From assembly GCF_028200735.1 (NCBI RefSeq), contig NZ_JAQKPV010000001.1, positions 620,001-684,000 of the forward strand: DNA of 64,000 nt. Direction: 5' to 3'. Under the pieces are notes generated by a model. That model was given only the letters and a program-made list of their open reading frames with translations, did not search any database and was not told the origin of the DNA. Position numbers and translations under genes: made by a program. Positions 19,249-28,199 of the stretch are shown here, piece by piece. The number at the start of each line of letters is the position of its first letter. Position 1 is the stretch's first letter. Origin of the DNA: Streptomyces sp. ACA25. GTDB taxonomy: Bacteria; Actinomycetota; Actinomycetes; Streptomycetales; Streptomycetaceae.

Positions 19249-20100
19249 TCAGGGAAGCCGCGGACGGGCAGTGCTGCTCCGGCGCCTGCTGGCGTACCAG
19301 ACCAGGCTCGCGGCGCAGACCGCCGCGAGCACGGCCGCGCCGGCGGCGATCGCCGGGCGGGGCGGCAGCGCGGCGACCCGCTGCTTCAGCCGGACCGGAC
19401 GGCTGAAGGTGAGTACCGGCCATTGCCGGGCCGCGGCCTCCCGGCGCAGCCCGCGGTCCGGATTCACCGTGTGCGGATACCCCACGGCCTCCAGCATCGG
19501 CACATCGGTCACGGAGTCGCTGTAGGCGTAGCAGCGCTCGAGGTCGTATCCCTCGGACTCGGCCAGCCGGGCGATCGCCTCCGCCTTCGCCGGGCCGTAG
19601 GCGTAGTACTCGATCTCGCCGGTGTAGCGGCCCTCCGTGACCACCATGCGGGTGGCCACCACCCGGTCCGCGCCCAGCAGTTCCCCGATCGGCTCCACGA
19701 CCTCGGCGCCCGAGGTGCTGACGATGACCACATCGCGGCCCGCCGCGTGGTGCTGCTCGATCAGCGAGGCCGCTTCGTCATAGATGATCGGGTCGATCAC
19801 GTCATGGATCGTCTCCGCCACGATCTCCTTGACCTGCTGGACGTTCCAGCCCCGGCACAAGTCGGACAGATACTTCCGCATCCGTTCGGTCTGGTCGTGA
19901 TCGGTCCCTCCGACCAGGTAAACGAACTGCGCGTAGGCGGCGCGCAGCACGGCCCGGCGGTTCATGAGACCGCCCTGGTAGAACGATCTGCCGAAGGTGA
20001 GCGTGCTCGACTTGGCGATGACCGTTTTGTCCAGGTCGAAGAAGGCGGCGGTACGCGGCGGCGGCAGTATTTCCACGCACCGAGCATAAACGGCCGCCAT
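19249..20100 (-). CDS. HAD-IB phosphatase-like protein with C-terminal membrane anchor
   Basis: 283 residues. HAD motif I is FFDLDKTVIAKSS, motif II is VIVSTSGAEV, and motifs III/IV are CYAYSDSVTDVPML, so it belongs to the SerB-like IB subfamily. A hydrophobic helix near residues 250-270 and a basic end anchor it in the membrane. Homologues are annotated 'inhibition of morphological differentiation protein' in Streptomyces. In M. tuberculosis the equivalent gene also flanks the 6C (B11) RNA and ssd. Start ATG 20100 has no clear ribosome site; GTG 20076 is an alternative. Confidence 0.88.
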   Translation of the reverse strand: MAAVYARCVEILPPPRTAAFFDLDKTVIAKSSTLTFGRSFYQGGLMNRRAVLRAAYAQFVYLVGGTDHDQTERMRKYLSDLCRGWNVQQVKEIVAETIHDVIDPIIYDEAASLIEQHHAAGRDVVIVSTSGAEVVEPIGELLGADRVVATRMVVTEGRYTGEIEYYAYGPAKAEAIARLAESEGYDLERCYAYSDSVTDVPMLEAVGYPHTVNPDRGLRREAAARQWPVLTFSRPVRLKQRVAALPPRPAIAAGAAVLAAVCAASLVWYASRRRSSTARPRLP

Positions 20101-20608
20101 TCGGCGTAGGCTTGGCGCGTGGGTTTGCCTGAGAAGGCTCTCGGGTACACCATGGAAGTCACGGATCGTTCGCGACCGTGCTCACCCCGGTCCGGCTCCT
20201 CCCCCCCCGAGTCGGGCCGAGGTAGACGACCCCCGCTCTCCCCCCCGGCGGGGGTCGTCGCATGTCCGGATCCGGACAGCGTTCTGCTGCCCGGCACCCT
20301 CGGGCCTCCGACCCTCCCGTGCCGGCCTCCCTGCCCCGCGCCGGCCCCCGGGGCCTCCCCGTGCCCGGCCCTGCCGGCCTTCCCCGGCCCCCCGCCGGTC
20401 CCTCCCCGCCGTTCACCTGACGGCCACTTCCCGGCCGTCGCATGCCCGCAACTCACCCGTCGGAGTGAACGACTTTTCCCCAGCCGCCGGCCTGTCCACA
20501 GATTTCCCCAGTGATCACCAGGGAATTCCGGCAAGCGCCACAGTGAATCCCGTCGCTGTCCGACGCACTTCCGTCACGGAGTGCGCATCGCGAAGGGAGA
20601 CGGCACGC
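20101..20608. other. 508-bp gap holding the 6C RNA
   Basis: Besides the 6C RNA, the right part (20265-20608) is the leader of the ssd-tad operon. The ssd frame extends upstream to 20465 but lacks a ribosome site there. Confidence 0.6.
20158..20262 (+). ncRNA. 6C small RNA
   Basis: Three consecutive hairpins are visible. The first is a 5' stem with TTCG loop (20160-20180). The second has stem CCGGCTC / GAGTCGG and a loop ending in eight C (20192-20215). The third has a perfect 12-bp stem (GACGACCCCCGC and complement) and a loop with seven C (20225-20259). Two stem-loops with at least six cytosines each define the 6C family of actinobacteria. The location between the HAD gene and ssd matches that of M. 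tuberculosis B11. Orientation follows the C-rich loops. C-rich loops pair with G-rich ribosome sites in known targets. Ends are approximate; TACACC at 20146-20151 may be the -10 element. Confidence 0.87.
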
Positions 20609-21688
20609 ATGGCGGAATCCGTCCTGATCCTCACTGAGGACGAAGAGCTGCTCGACGACCTGCTGCGGCTCTGCGCCGCGGCCGGAGCCCAAACCGAGGT
20701 GCTGCACGGCACTCCGGTCGACTCCGAGCAGTGGCAGCGGGCACCCCTGGTGCTCGCCGGCGACGACTGGGCCGCCCGGCAGCAGACCGGCCGGCCACCG
20801 GACCGCAGGGCCGGAGTGCTGCTTGTCGGGCGGGATCCCGACGACCACTCGATCTGGGCCCGCGGTGTGGCGCTGGGGGCCGAGCAGGTGCTTCAGCTGC
20901 CGGGCGACGAGGCATGGCTGGCGGATCGCATCGCGGACTCCGCGGAGGACGGGGGCGGGCCGGCGCTGACCCTCGGCGTGCTCGGCGGCCGGGGCGGCGC
21001 CGGTGCCTCCACCCTGGCCTGCGCGCTCGCGGTCACCGCGGCCCGGGACGGACAGCGGACGATGCTCATCGACAGCGACCCGCTCGGCGGCGGTCTCGAC
21101 GTGCTGCTCGGCGCCGAGCGCACGCCGGGGCTGCGCTGGCCCGCGTTCGCCTCCTCCCGGGGCCGCCTGCCCGCCGCCGCCCTGGAGGAGTCGCTGCCGC
21201 GACTGCGCCGGCTGAGCCTGCTCAGCTGGGACCGGGGCGACGCGGCCGGTGCCGTACCGCTTCCCCGGGACGCGATGCGGTCCGTACTGGCCGCGGCCCG
21301 GCGCCGCGGCGGTGCGGTCGTCCTCGACCTCCCCCGCACCCTGGGCGAGGCCTCCGCCGAGGCCCTGGCGCACGTCGACCTCGGCCTGCTGGTCGTGCCG
21401 GCCGAGCTGCGGGCGGTTGCCGCGGCGCGGCGGGTCGTGGAGAGCTCCGGTGCTCTCCTCCGTGACCTCCGGGTTGTGGCCCGGGGACCCGGCAGCGGGG
21501 CGCTGGACGGCGAGGCGATCGGCCGGCTGCTGGGGCTGCCGCTCGCCGGGGAGCTGCCCGATGAGCCTGGCCTCCCTGCGGCTGCCGACACCGGGGAACC
21601 ACCCGGCGCCGACCCTTCCGGCCCGCTGGCGGAGTTCTGTTCCGCCCTGCTGCACCGGGCGCTGCCGGGCCGGGGAGTGGCCGCATGA
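20609..21688 (+). CDS. ssd: Septum-site-determining protein Ssd / CpaE-TadZ-like ATPase
   Basis: 359 residues from ATG 20609, with GAAGGGAG nine bases upstream. The N-terminal ~115 residues form a receiver-like pseudo-domain. A MinD/CpaE-type ATPase follows, with a deviant P-loop GGRGGAGASTLACALA and IDSDPLGGGLDVLLG. TadZ/CpaE proteins localise the Tad secretion machine to a cell pole or site. The mycobacterial homologue Ssd (Rv3660c) inhibits septation when overproduced. It is the first gene of the tad operon and overlaps tadA by four bases. The Walker Lys is replaced in the signature, as in other CpaE proteins. Confidence 0.9.
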   Translation: MAESVLILTEDEELLDDLLRLCAAAGAQTEVLHGTPVDSEQWQRAPLVLAGDDWAARQQTGRPPDRRAGVLLVGRDPDDHSIWARGVALGAEQVLQLPGDEAWLADRIADSAEDGGGPALTLGVLGGRGGAGASTLACALAVTAARDGQRTMLIDSDPLGGGLDVLLGAERTPGLRWPAFASSRGRLPAAALEESLPRLRRLSLLSWDRGDAAGAVPLPRDAMRSVLAAARRRGGAVVLDLPRTLGEASAEALAHVDLGLLVVPAELRAVAAARRVVESSGALLRDLRVVARGPGSGALDGEAIGRLLGLPLAGELPDEPGLPAAADTGEPPGADPSGPLAEFCSALLHRALPGRGVAA

Positions 21689-22929
21689 CCCCCGTGTCCG
21701 CCAACACCGCCCGCACTACCTCCCCGCGCACTTCCGTCCCGCGCACGCCTGCCCCGGAAACTCCGGCGACTCTTCCTGACCTGCTCGACAGCGTCCGGCT
21801 GCGGCTGGCCGAGGAAGGTGCCGAGCCCACGCCCGCCCGGGTCGCCGAGGCCCTGCGCGAACAGGGCAGGCTCCTCGGGGACAGCGCCGTGCTGTCCGTG
21901 GTGCGGGCCCTGCGCTCCGAACTGGTCGGCGCGGGGCCGCTGCAGCCACTGCTCGCCGACCCGGACGTCACCGACGTACTCGTCAACGGCCCCGACGAGG
22001 TCTGGGTGGACCGCGGGGCCGGGGTCTGCCGGACCGACGTGCGGTTCTCCGACGCGGCCGCCCTGCGCCGGCTCGCACAGCGGCTGGCCTCGGCCGCGGG
22101 CCGGCGGCTGGACGACGCGCGCCCCTGGGTGGACGCCCGGCTGCCCGACGGCACCCGGCTGCACGCGGTACTCCCGCCCCTGGCCGTCGGCCACCCGTAC
22201 CTGTCCCTGCGAGTGGTGCGGCCACGGGCGTTCAGCCTCGCGGAGCTCACCGCGGCGGGTACGATCCCGCCGGGCGGCGAACGGCTGCTGCGAGCCGTGC
22301 TCGAGGCCCGGCTGTCCTACCTGGTCACCGGCGGCACCGGCTCCGGGAAGAGCACCCTCCTGGCAGCGCTGCTGGGGCTCGTGGGGCCGGGGGAGCGGAT
22401 CGTGCTCGTCGAGGACTCCGCGGAGCTGCGGCCCGGCCATCCTCACGTGGTGCGGCTGGAAGCCAGGCCCGCCAACCAGGAGGGTGCGGGACGGATCGGC
22501 CTGCGGGAGCTGGTGCGCCAGGCCCTGCGGATGCGGCCGGACCGCCTGGTGGTCGGCGAGGTGCGGGGCGCCGAGGCGTCCGAGCTGCTGGCGGCCCTCA
22601 ACACGGGCCACGACGGCGGCTGTGGGACCCTGCATGCCAACGCTGCGGCCGATGTGCCCGCCCGGCTGGAAGCGCTCGGAAGCACCGCCGGGCTTCCCCG
22701 GGCCGCCCTGCACAGCCAGCTGGCGGCGGCCCTGTCCCTGGTCGTGCACCTCGTCCGGGACCGTGCCACCGGCCGGCGGCGGATCGCCGAGATCCACGTC
22801 CTGGACCGCGACGACACCGGTCTGGTGACCACCCTCCCGGCGGCCCGCTGGTCAGCCGAGGGATTCGTCCGGGAGCCCGGCTGGCCGCGCCTGGCGGCGC
22901 TCTGCGCCCGGAACGGCGCGGCGCTGTGA
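21685..22929 (+). CDS. tadA: Type IV/Tad pilus assembly ATPase TadA (CpaF)
   Basis: 414 residues. Walker A is GGTGSGKSTLLAALLG, the Asp box is IVLVEDSAELRP, and Walker B with the His box reads LRMRPDRLVVGEVRG...LNTGHDG. Such a hexameric ATPase drives assembly of Flp/Tad pili at the inner membrane. An N-terminal helical domain (LLDSVRLRLAEEGAEP) precedes it. It overlaps ssd and tadB by four bases each, so the machine is translated as one coupled series. Confidence 0.93.
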   Translation: MTPVSANTARTTSPRTSVPRTPAPETPATLPDLLDSVRLRLAEEGAEPTPARVAEALREQGRLLGDSAVLSVVRALRSELVGAGPLQPLLADPDVTDVLVNGPDEVWVDRGAGVCRTDVRFSDAAALRRLAQRLASAAGRRLDDARPWVDARLPDGTRLHAVLPPLAVGHPYLSLRVVRPRAFSLAELTAAGTIPPGGERLLRAVLEARLSYLVTGGTGSGKSTLLAALLGLVGPGERIVLVEDSAELRPGHPHVVRLEARPANQEGAGRIGLRELVRQALRMRPDRLVVGEVRGAEASELLAALNTGHDGGCGTLHANAAADVPARLEALGSTAGLPRAALHSQLAAALSLVVHLVRDRATGRRRIAEIHVLDRDDTGLVTTLPAARWSAEGFVREPGWPRLAALCARNGAAL

Positions 22930-23777
22930 CCGGGCCCGCAGCGCAGCTTCTCCCGTGCGCGGCGGCACTGTCCGCCGGAGGAGCCGCTTGGCTGCTGACC
23001 GGCGGACGTACGGGCGCGCCCGCCGCCAGGCTGCTCCCGCCGGGCGCCGCACCCGGACGGCGGCGGCTCCGCCTGCCCTCACGCGCAGACGGGACCCTCA
23101 CCAGTGTCCTGTGCTGCCTGGCCGCCGGCGGGGTGGTGGCCCTCTGGGGCCGGTCGCTGCTGCCGCTGGCCGCCGCCGCGCTGCTGGCACCGCTCGCCGC
23201 GCGCTGGTGGCGCGGCAGGTGCGGCTCCCGGGACGCCGCGCGGCGGGCGGACGCCGTGATCGGGTTCTGCGCGGCGGTGGCGGGTGAGGTACGGGCCGGC
23301 CGGCAGCCCGAACAGGCCCTGCGCGCCGCCGGCCCGAGACACCTCGGTGCGCCCGCCGCCGCCGTGACGGCCGCCGCCCGGTACGGCGGAGACGTCCCGG
23401 CCGCGCTACGGCAGGCCGCCGGACAGCCCGGTGCCGAAGGGCTGCGGGCGGTGGCCGCCTGCTGGCAGGTCGCCGTCGACGGCGGCGCCTCGCTCGCCTC
23501 CGGCCTGGACCGGGTCGCCGACTCGCTGCGTGCCGAACGTGATCAGCGGGAGGAACTGCGGGCCCAGCTCTCCGGCCCCCGGGCCACCGCCCTGGTGCTC
23601 GCCGCACTGCCGGTGTTCGGACTGCTGCTCGGGTCGGCCATGGGCGTGCAGCCCCTGGTGGTCCTGCTGCACTCCCCGGCCGGACTGGCCTGCCTGGTGG
23701 GTGGCGCCCTCCTGGAATGGGCTGGGCTCGCCTGGGTGGCGGCGATCGTCCGCTCCGCCGAACGGGCAGCCGCATGA
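22926..23777 (+). CDS. tadB: Tad pilus inner-membrane protein TadB
   Basis: 283 residues starting at the GTG overlapping the tadA stop. Hydrophobic segments occur near the N-terminus, at ~65-95 and twice near the C-terminus. The cytoplasmic middle (AVAGEVRAGRQPEQALRAAG and ASGLDRVADSLRAERDQREEL) is the type II secretion F domain. It forms the membrane platform for TadA together with TadC, with which it overlaps by four bases. Confidence 0.87.
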   Translation: MTGPAAQLLPCAAALSAGGAAWLLTGGRTGAPAARLLPPGAAPGRRRLRLPSRADGTLTSVLCCLAAGGVVALWGRSLLPLAAAALLAPLAARWWRGRCGSRDAARRADAVIGFCAAVAGEVRAGRQPEQALRAAGPRHLGAPAAAVTAAARYGGDVPAALRQAAGQPGAEGLRAVAACWQVAVDGGASLASGLDRVADSLRAERDQREELRAQLSGPRATALVLAALPVFGLLLGSAMGVQPLVVLLHSPAGLACLVGGALLEWAGLAWVAAIVRSAERAAA

Positions 23778-24370
23778 CCGTGGCCCTCGTCCTCCTCGCG
23801 GCCGGCTTCCTGCTGGCGCCGGCCGCCGCCGCCCGTCACGACCACCGGGTGCGCGGGCGGCTGACCCGGCTCCGCCCCGGACCGTCCCCGGCCGTGGCCC
23901 GCCCGATCCGGTGGCCGCGCACCCGGAAAGCGGAAGCCGCGGACGGCCGGCTCCCCGTGGTGGCGGAGCTGCTTGCCGCCTGCCTGGCCACCGGCGCCTC
24001 CCCTGCCGCGGCCGCGGCGGCCGTCGGCGGCTCGCTCGACGGGCCGCTCGCCGAAGGGCTGCGCCGGGCCGTGACGGAGCTGCGCCTGGGCGCCGAGCCG
24101 TCAGCAGCCTGGGGCCGGCTCGGCGCGCTTCCGGGGGCCGCCGGGCTGGCCCGCAGTCTGGAGCTCGCCGACACCAGCGGCGTCCCGGCCGGCACTGCGA
24201 TCGGCCGGGAAGCCACCGAGTTCCGTGCCCGCCGCACCCGGGACACCGTCATCCGCACCCGGAGGGCTGCCGTCCACATCACCGGCCCGCTCGGCCTGTG
24301 TTTCCTGCCGGCGTTCCTGCTCATCGGCGTCGCCCCGGTGGTCATCGGCCTGCTGCGCACCCTGTGGTGA
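23774..24370 (+). CDS. tadC: Tad pilus inner-membrane protein TadC
   Basis: 198 residues from ATG 23774 overlapping tadB. It has an N-terminal membrane helix, a GspF-like core (VVAELLAACLATGASPAAAAA, then LARSLELADTSGVPAG), and two C-terminal membrane helices (GLCFLPAFLLIGVAPVVIG). It is shorter than proteobacterial TadC, as is normal for the actinobacterial version. Partner of TadB in the platform. A 175-base gap separates it from the pilin gene, the only real break in the operon. Confidence 0.85.
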   Translation: MTVALVLLAAGFLLAPAAAARHDHRVRGRLTRLRPGPSPAVARPIRWPRTRKAEAADGRLPVVAELLAACLATGASPAAAAAAVGGSLDGPLAEGLRRAVTELRLGAEPSAAWGRLGALPGAAGLARSLELADTSGVPAGTAIGREATEFRARRTRDTVIRTRRAAVHITGPLGLCFLPAFLLIGVAPVVIGLLRTLW

Positions 24371-24545
24371 GCCGCCCGGCCGACGGCCTTCCGGTCACCG
24401 GCCTTCCGGTCACCGGACCCCCGGCAACCGTGCTCCCGGCCACCGGCTCCCGCTGCCCCGCACGGTTCCGTTTCCCGCGTCCCCGTTTGTTCCGAACCGG
24501 CACCCGTGCCGTACCCACCCCACCCCGCACTGCTGGAGGTTCTCC

Positions 24546-24953
24546 GTGCCAAGCCGCCGCCTCGTCCACGTCCCCCACCACCTCCCGCCGGGCCCGCGTG
24601 CGGCGGCCCGGGTTCCCCGCTCCTCGCGAGACCGCGCTGTCCGCCCCCTGCGGTTCCTGCGGGATGGTGCCATCCGCTCCTTGCGGAACCTGCGGGGCCG
24701 CGTCCCCCGCTCCTGGCAGCCGCGGTGGTCCCTGCGGGCCCTCGGCCGCCCGGCCCGCGGGCTCGGCCGGCTCACCGCCCTGCGGCTCCGGGCGGCACAC
24801 CGGGGCGATGCGGGGATGAGCACCGCCGAGTACGCGGTGGGGACTCTCGCCGCGGCGGCTCTGGCAGCCGTGCTCTACCAGGTCGTCACCTCCGGGGCCG
24901 TGACCGGTGCTCTGCAGGCGCTGGTCGAGCGGGCCCTCAATGCCGAGCTGTGA
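24546..24953 (+). CDS. DUF4244 Flp-type pilin with long basic leader
   Basis: The C-terminal ~45 residues are a Flp-like pilin: DAG / MSTAEYAVG, with Glu at +5 and Tyr at +6 after the presumed prepilin cleavage, then a hydrophobic helix (TLAAAALAAVLYQVV). GTG 24546 was taken as start because GGAGG lies six bases upstream. This gives 135 residues with an Arg-rich leader of about 90, far longer than the usual leader of some 20-30. An internal start nearer the pilin cannot be ruled out. It overlaps the TadE gene. It is the probable major subunit of the Tad pilus. Confidence 0.82.
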   Translation: MPSRRLVHVPHHLPPGPRAAARVPRSSRDRAVRPLRFLRDGAIRSLRNLRGRVPRSWQPRWSLRALGRPARGLGRLTALRLRAAHRGDAGMSTAEYAVGTLAAAALAAVLYQVVTSGAVTGALQALVERALNAEL

Positions 24954-25281
24954 CGACCGCGGCTATGTCACCGCGGAGGCCGCCTGCGTGGTGCCCGCGC
25001 TCGTGCTGCTGGTCGCCATGCTGCTGTGGGGGCCGGCGGCCCTGGCCGCCCAGCTCCAGTGCGGTGACGCGGCGCGCGCCGGAGCCCGGGCCGTGGCCCG
25101 GGGGGAACCGGCCGACACCGTCCTTGCGGTGGCCCGGACTTCGGCCCCGGCCGGGGCCGAAGTCCGGGTCTCCCGGGACGGCTCACTGCACCGGGTCGAG
25201 GTGGCAGCCCGTGCCCCGGGTCCCGGTCCGCTGCGGGTGCGGGTGGCAGCGGGGGCGGTGGCGCATGCGGAGCCCCAGTGA
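24940..25281 (+). CDS. TadE-like minor pilin
   Basis: 113 residues from ATG 24940, overlapping the pilin gene by 14 bases. The short N-terminus DRGYVTAEAACVVPALVLL has the Glu at the TadE position, followed by one membrane helix and an extracytoplasmic beta-rich part. TadE proteins are pseudopilins of the Tad apparatus. It overlaps the next gene by 17 bases. Homologous to the Rv3655c position in mycobacteria. Confidence 0.82.
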   Translation: MPSCDDRGYVTAEAACVVPALVLLVAMLLWGPAALAAQLQCGDAARAGARAVARGEPADTVLAVARTSAPAGAEVRVSRDGSLHRVEVAARAPGPGPLRVRVAAGAVAHAEPQ

Positions 25282-25639
25282 GGGCCCGCGCCGGGACGAC
25301 CGGGGCTCCGCGACCGTGTGGGCGGTGGCCTGCTCGGCGCTGATCAGCCTGGCCTGCCTGGCGGTGCTGGCGCTGGCCCAGGTGGTGGAGGTCCGGCACC
25401 GGGCGGCGGGCGCCGCGGACCTGGCCGCACTGGCCGGCGCCGACCGGGCGCTGGCCGGGCCGGAGCGGGCCTGCGCTCTGGCCGGCGAGGTGGCCGGGGC
25501 ACAGGGCGCCCGCGTGGTGCGCTGCGCGGTGGACGGGGCGTGGGGGGAGGTGGTTGATCTCACTGCGGAGGTGAGGGCGGGTCCGTACCGGGTGCGGGTG
25601 CGTTCGCGGGCGGGTCCGCCTGCCGCAGCAGTTCGGTGA
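25265..25639 (+). CDS. TadE/TadG-like protein (Rv3654c type)
   Basis: 124 residues from ATG 25265. An N-terminal DDRGSATVWAVACSALISL gives one membrane helix, and the segment HRAAGAADLAALAGADRAL is the TadG-like signature. In databases this family is called the helicase/secretion-neighbourhood TadE-like protein, and the neighbouring gene here is indeed that helicase. Its last 80 bases overlap, tail to tail, the end of the helicase gene. It is the last gene of the tad operon. Confidence 0.82.
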   Translation: MRSPSEGPRRDDRGSATVWAVACSALISLACLAVLALAQVVEVRHRAAGAADLAALAGADRALAGPERACALAGEVAGAQGARVVRCAVDGAWGEVVDLTAEVRAGPYRVRVRSRAGPPAAAVR

Positions 25640-28058
25640 GCAGCCGGACGGCGCCGCGTTTGTGCAGGGGTTCGTTGCCGTTGCCGCATTTGGGGGACTG
25701 GACGCAGGACGGGCAGCCGCTGTCGCATTCGCAGGCCGCGATGGCGTCCCGGGTGGCGGTCAGCCAGGACCGGGCGGTGTGGAAGGCCCGTTCGGCGAAG
25801 CCGGCACCGCCCGGGTGGCCGTCGTGGACGAAGACCGTGGGCAGCAGGGTGTCGGGGTGGAGCGCGGTGGAGACGCCTCCGATGTCCCAGCGGTCGCAGG
25901 TGGCGAACAGCGGCAGCATGCCGATCGAGGCGTGCTCGGCTGCGTGCAGGGCCCCGGCCAGGATGGCCGGGGTGATCCGGGCGGCGTCCAGCTGGTCCTC
26001 GGTCACCGTCCACCACACGGCCCGGGTGCGGAGCGTCCGGGGCGGGAGGTCCAGCCGGGTCTCCCCGAGCACCTCGCCGGTGAGGATTCTGCGCCGCAGG
26101 TACGAGACGACCTGGTGGGTGACCTCGACGTCGCCGAGGCACAGCCGGGCCGCTCCCCACGGGATCTCGGTCCCGGAGTCCAGCACCGAGATCCGGGTGA
26201 CGTCCCGGGCCCAGGTGGTCCAGGGCGGGTTCCCCTCGTCGACCAGGGCCACCGACTCGTTGAGGTCCAGTTCCCGGACGACGTAGCTGCGGCCCTGGTG
26301 CAGGTGGACGGCGCCCTCGTGGACGGCGCTGTGCGCCGCCGCCGCGTCGACGGTGCCGAGCAGCCGCCCGGTGTCCGCCTCGACCACCTGGACGGGATCC
26401 CCGCCCTGCCCCCGGATGTCCACGAGCGCGGCCGGGCGCTCGCGGCGTGTCCAGTACCAGCCGCTGCCCCGGCTGCGCAGCAGCCCCCGGGCCTCGAGCT
26501 TCGGGAGCAGCCCGGCCGCGGCGGGGTCGAAGAGGGTCAGGTCGGCCTCGGTGAGCGGGAGCTCGGCGGCGGCCGCGCACAGGTGCGGCGCGAGCACGTA
26601 GGGGTTGCCGGGGTCGAGGACGGTGGCCTCCACCGGTTGCCGGAAGAGGGCCTCGGGGTGGTGCACGAGGTAGGTGTCGAGCGGGTCGTCGCGGGCGATC
26701 AGTACGGCAAGGGCCCCCTGCCGTCGGCGCCCGGCTCGCCCGGCCTGCTGCCACAGGGATGCCCGGGTGCCGGGGTAGCCGGCCAGCAGTACCGCGTCCA
26801 GCCCGGCGATGTCCACGCCGAGTTCCAGCGCGGAGGTCGCGGCGAGACCGAGCAGTGCTCCGCTGTGGAGGGCGCGTTCCAGAGCGCGGCGTTCCTCCGG
26901 GAGGTAGCCGCCGCGGTAGGCGGCCACCCGGCCGGAGAGGGATCGGTCGACGGCCGCCAGCCGGTCCTGGGCGATGACCGAGACGAGTTCGGCGCCGCGC
27001 CGGGAGCGGACGAAAGCGACCGTGCGCACCCCCTGCACGGCCAGGTCGGTCAGCAGCTCGGCGGTCTCCGCGGCGGCCGAGCGGCGGACCGGGGCGCCGT
27101 TCTCCCCTAGGGGACGGTCGGCCCCCGCGGCTCCGTCGGCCCCGTCGGCCGTTCCGGTCCCGCCGGCCGGTTCGGAGGGCTCGGTGAGCGGGGGCTCCCA
27201 CAGGGCGAAGACCAGCTCCCCGCGTGGCGAGGTGTCCTCGGTCACCTCGGTGAGTTCGACGCCGGTGAGGCGGGCTCCGGACGCGCCAGGGTCGGCGACG
27301 GTCGCCGAGGCGAGCAGGAACACCGGCTGCGCGCCGTAGTGGGCGCAGACCCGCCGCAGCCGGCGCAGCACCTGCGCCACGTGGGAGCCGAAGACCCCGC
27401 GGTAGACGTGGCACTCGTCGATGACGACGTACCGCAGGGCGCGCAGGAAGGAGGACCAGCCGCGGTGCCCGGGGAGCAGGCTGCGGTGCAGCATGTCGGG
27501 GTTGGTGAGCAGCAGGTTGGCGTGGTCCCGGGCCCAGCGCCGGGCCTCGGCCGGTGTGTCCCCGTCGTAGGTGGCCGGGCGCACGGCGTGGCCCAGCGGT
27601 CCGGTGAGCTGCCGTACGGCGCGTCGCTGGTCTGCTGCCAGTGCCTTGGTGGGGGCCAGGTAGAGGGCGGTGGTGCCGCGCCCGTTCGGGGCCGCGGAGC
27701 CGTCGAGCAGGGCGCTGCACACCGGTGCCAGGTAGGCGAGGGACTTGCCGGAGGCGGTGCCGGTGGCGACCACCACCGACTCGCCGCGCAGCGCGGCGGC
27801 GGCGGTTCGGGCCTGGTGCTCCCAGGGCAGCTCGATTCCGGCGGCACCGAAAGCAGCCACCACTTCCGCCCGCAGTTCTTCCGGCCAGGCGGCGGTGCGG
27901 CCGGGGCGGGCGGGCAGGTGTTCCGTGTGGGTCAGCCGGTCCGCGCGGTCCCCGGTGTTTCCCAGGTGCCGCAACAGGGCACGTGGGGAGTCGCGAGCGG
28001 GTGACGCGCCGGAGTCCGGGAGGGCTGGTTCGGGGGGCATCACCAGCGAGTGTGTCAC
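25560..28058 (-). CDS. DEAD/DEAH-box helicase with DUF1998 C-terminus (YprA/MrfA-like)
   Basis: About 830 residues. Motif I is GTASGKSLAYLAP, motif II is VIDECHVY (DECH), motif III is LLASAT, and motif VI is QQAGRAGRR. The C-terminal DUF1998 region carries the four-Cys zinc cluster CECDSGCPSC...KC. B. subtilis MrfA of this type works in mitomycin-C repair. GTG 28058 is a guess: the frame is open to ATG 28178, and the residues AFNHLL just upstream resemble the N-terminus of homologues, but TGG stands where ATG would be. It is divergent from bldG and its stop overlaps the tad operon by 80 bases. Confidence 0.87.
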   Translation of the reverse strand: MTHSLVMPPEPALPDSGASPARDSPRALLRHLGNTGDRADRLTHTEHLPARPGRTAAWPEELRAEVVAAFGAAGIELPWEHQARTAAAALRGESVVVATGTASGKSLAYLAPVCSALLDGSAAPNGRGTTALYLAPTKALAADQRRAVRQLTGPLGHAVRPATYDGDTPAEARRWARDHANLLLTNPDMLHRSLLPGHRGWSSFLRALRYVVIDECHVYRGVFGSHVAQVLRRLRRVCAHYGAQPVFLLASATVADPGASGARLTGVELTEVTEDTSPRGELVFALWEPPLTEPSEPAGGTGTADGADGAAGADRPLGENGAPVRRSAAAETAELLTDLAVQGVRTVAFVRSRRGAELVSVIAQDRLAAVDRSLSGRVAAYRGGYLPEERRALERALHSGALLGLAATSALELGVDIAGLDAVLLAGYPGTRASLWQQAGRAGRRRQGALAVLIARDDPLDTYLVHHPEALFRQPVEATVLDPGNPYVLAPHLCAAAAELPLTEADLTLFDPAAAGLLPKLEARGLLRSRGSGWYWTRRERPAALVDIRGQGGDPVQVVEADTGRLLGTVDAAAAHSAVHEGAVHLHQGRSYVVRELDLNESVALVDEGNPPWTTWARDVTRISVLDSGTEIPWGAARLCLGDVEVTHQVVSYLRRRILTGEVLGETRLDLPPRTLRTRAVWWTVTEDQLDAARITPAILAGALHAAEHASIGMLPLFATCDRWDIGGVSTALHPDTLLPTVFVHDGHPGGAGFAERAFHTARSWLTATRDAIAACECDSGCPSCVQSPKCGNGNEPLHKRGAVRLLTELLRQADPPANAPAPGTDPPSPPQ

Positions 28059-28199
28059 TGGCCGGGGGCACAATGGCTGTAAGGCATCGTGCTGGGCAGT
28101 GAGTAAGTGATTGAATGCCCAGGCGGCTGCCGATCCGTCCCCTGCCTCCGGTGGGGTGTTCAGGGGGCGACCGCTCATGAGTTAGGTGCTGGAGGATCC

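Noticed and set aside
20465..20608. 48-residue N-terminal extension of ssd
   Set aside because: The extended frame lacks a ribosome site and enters the leader; ATG 20609 has a good one.
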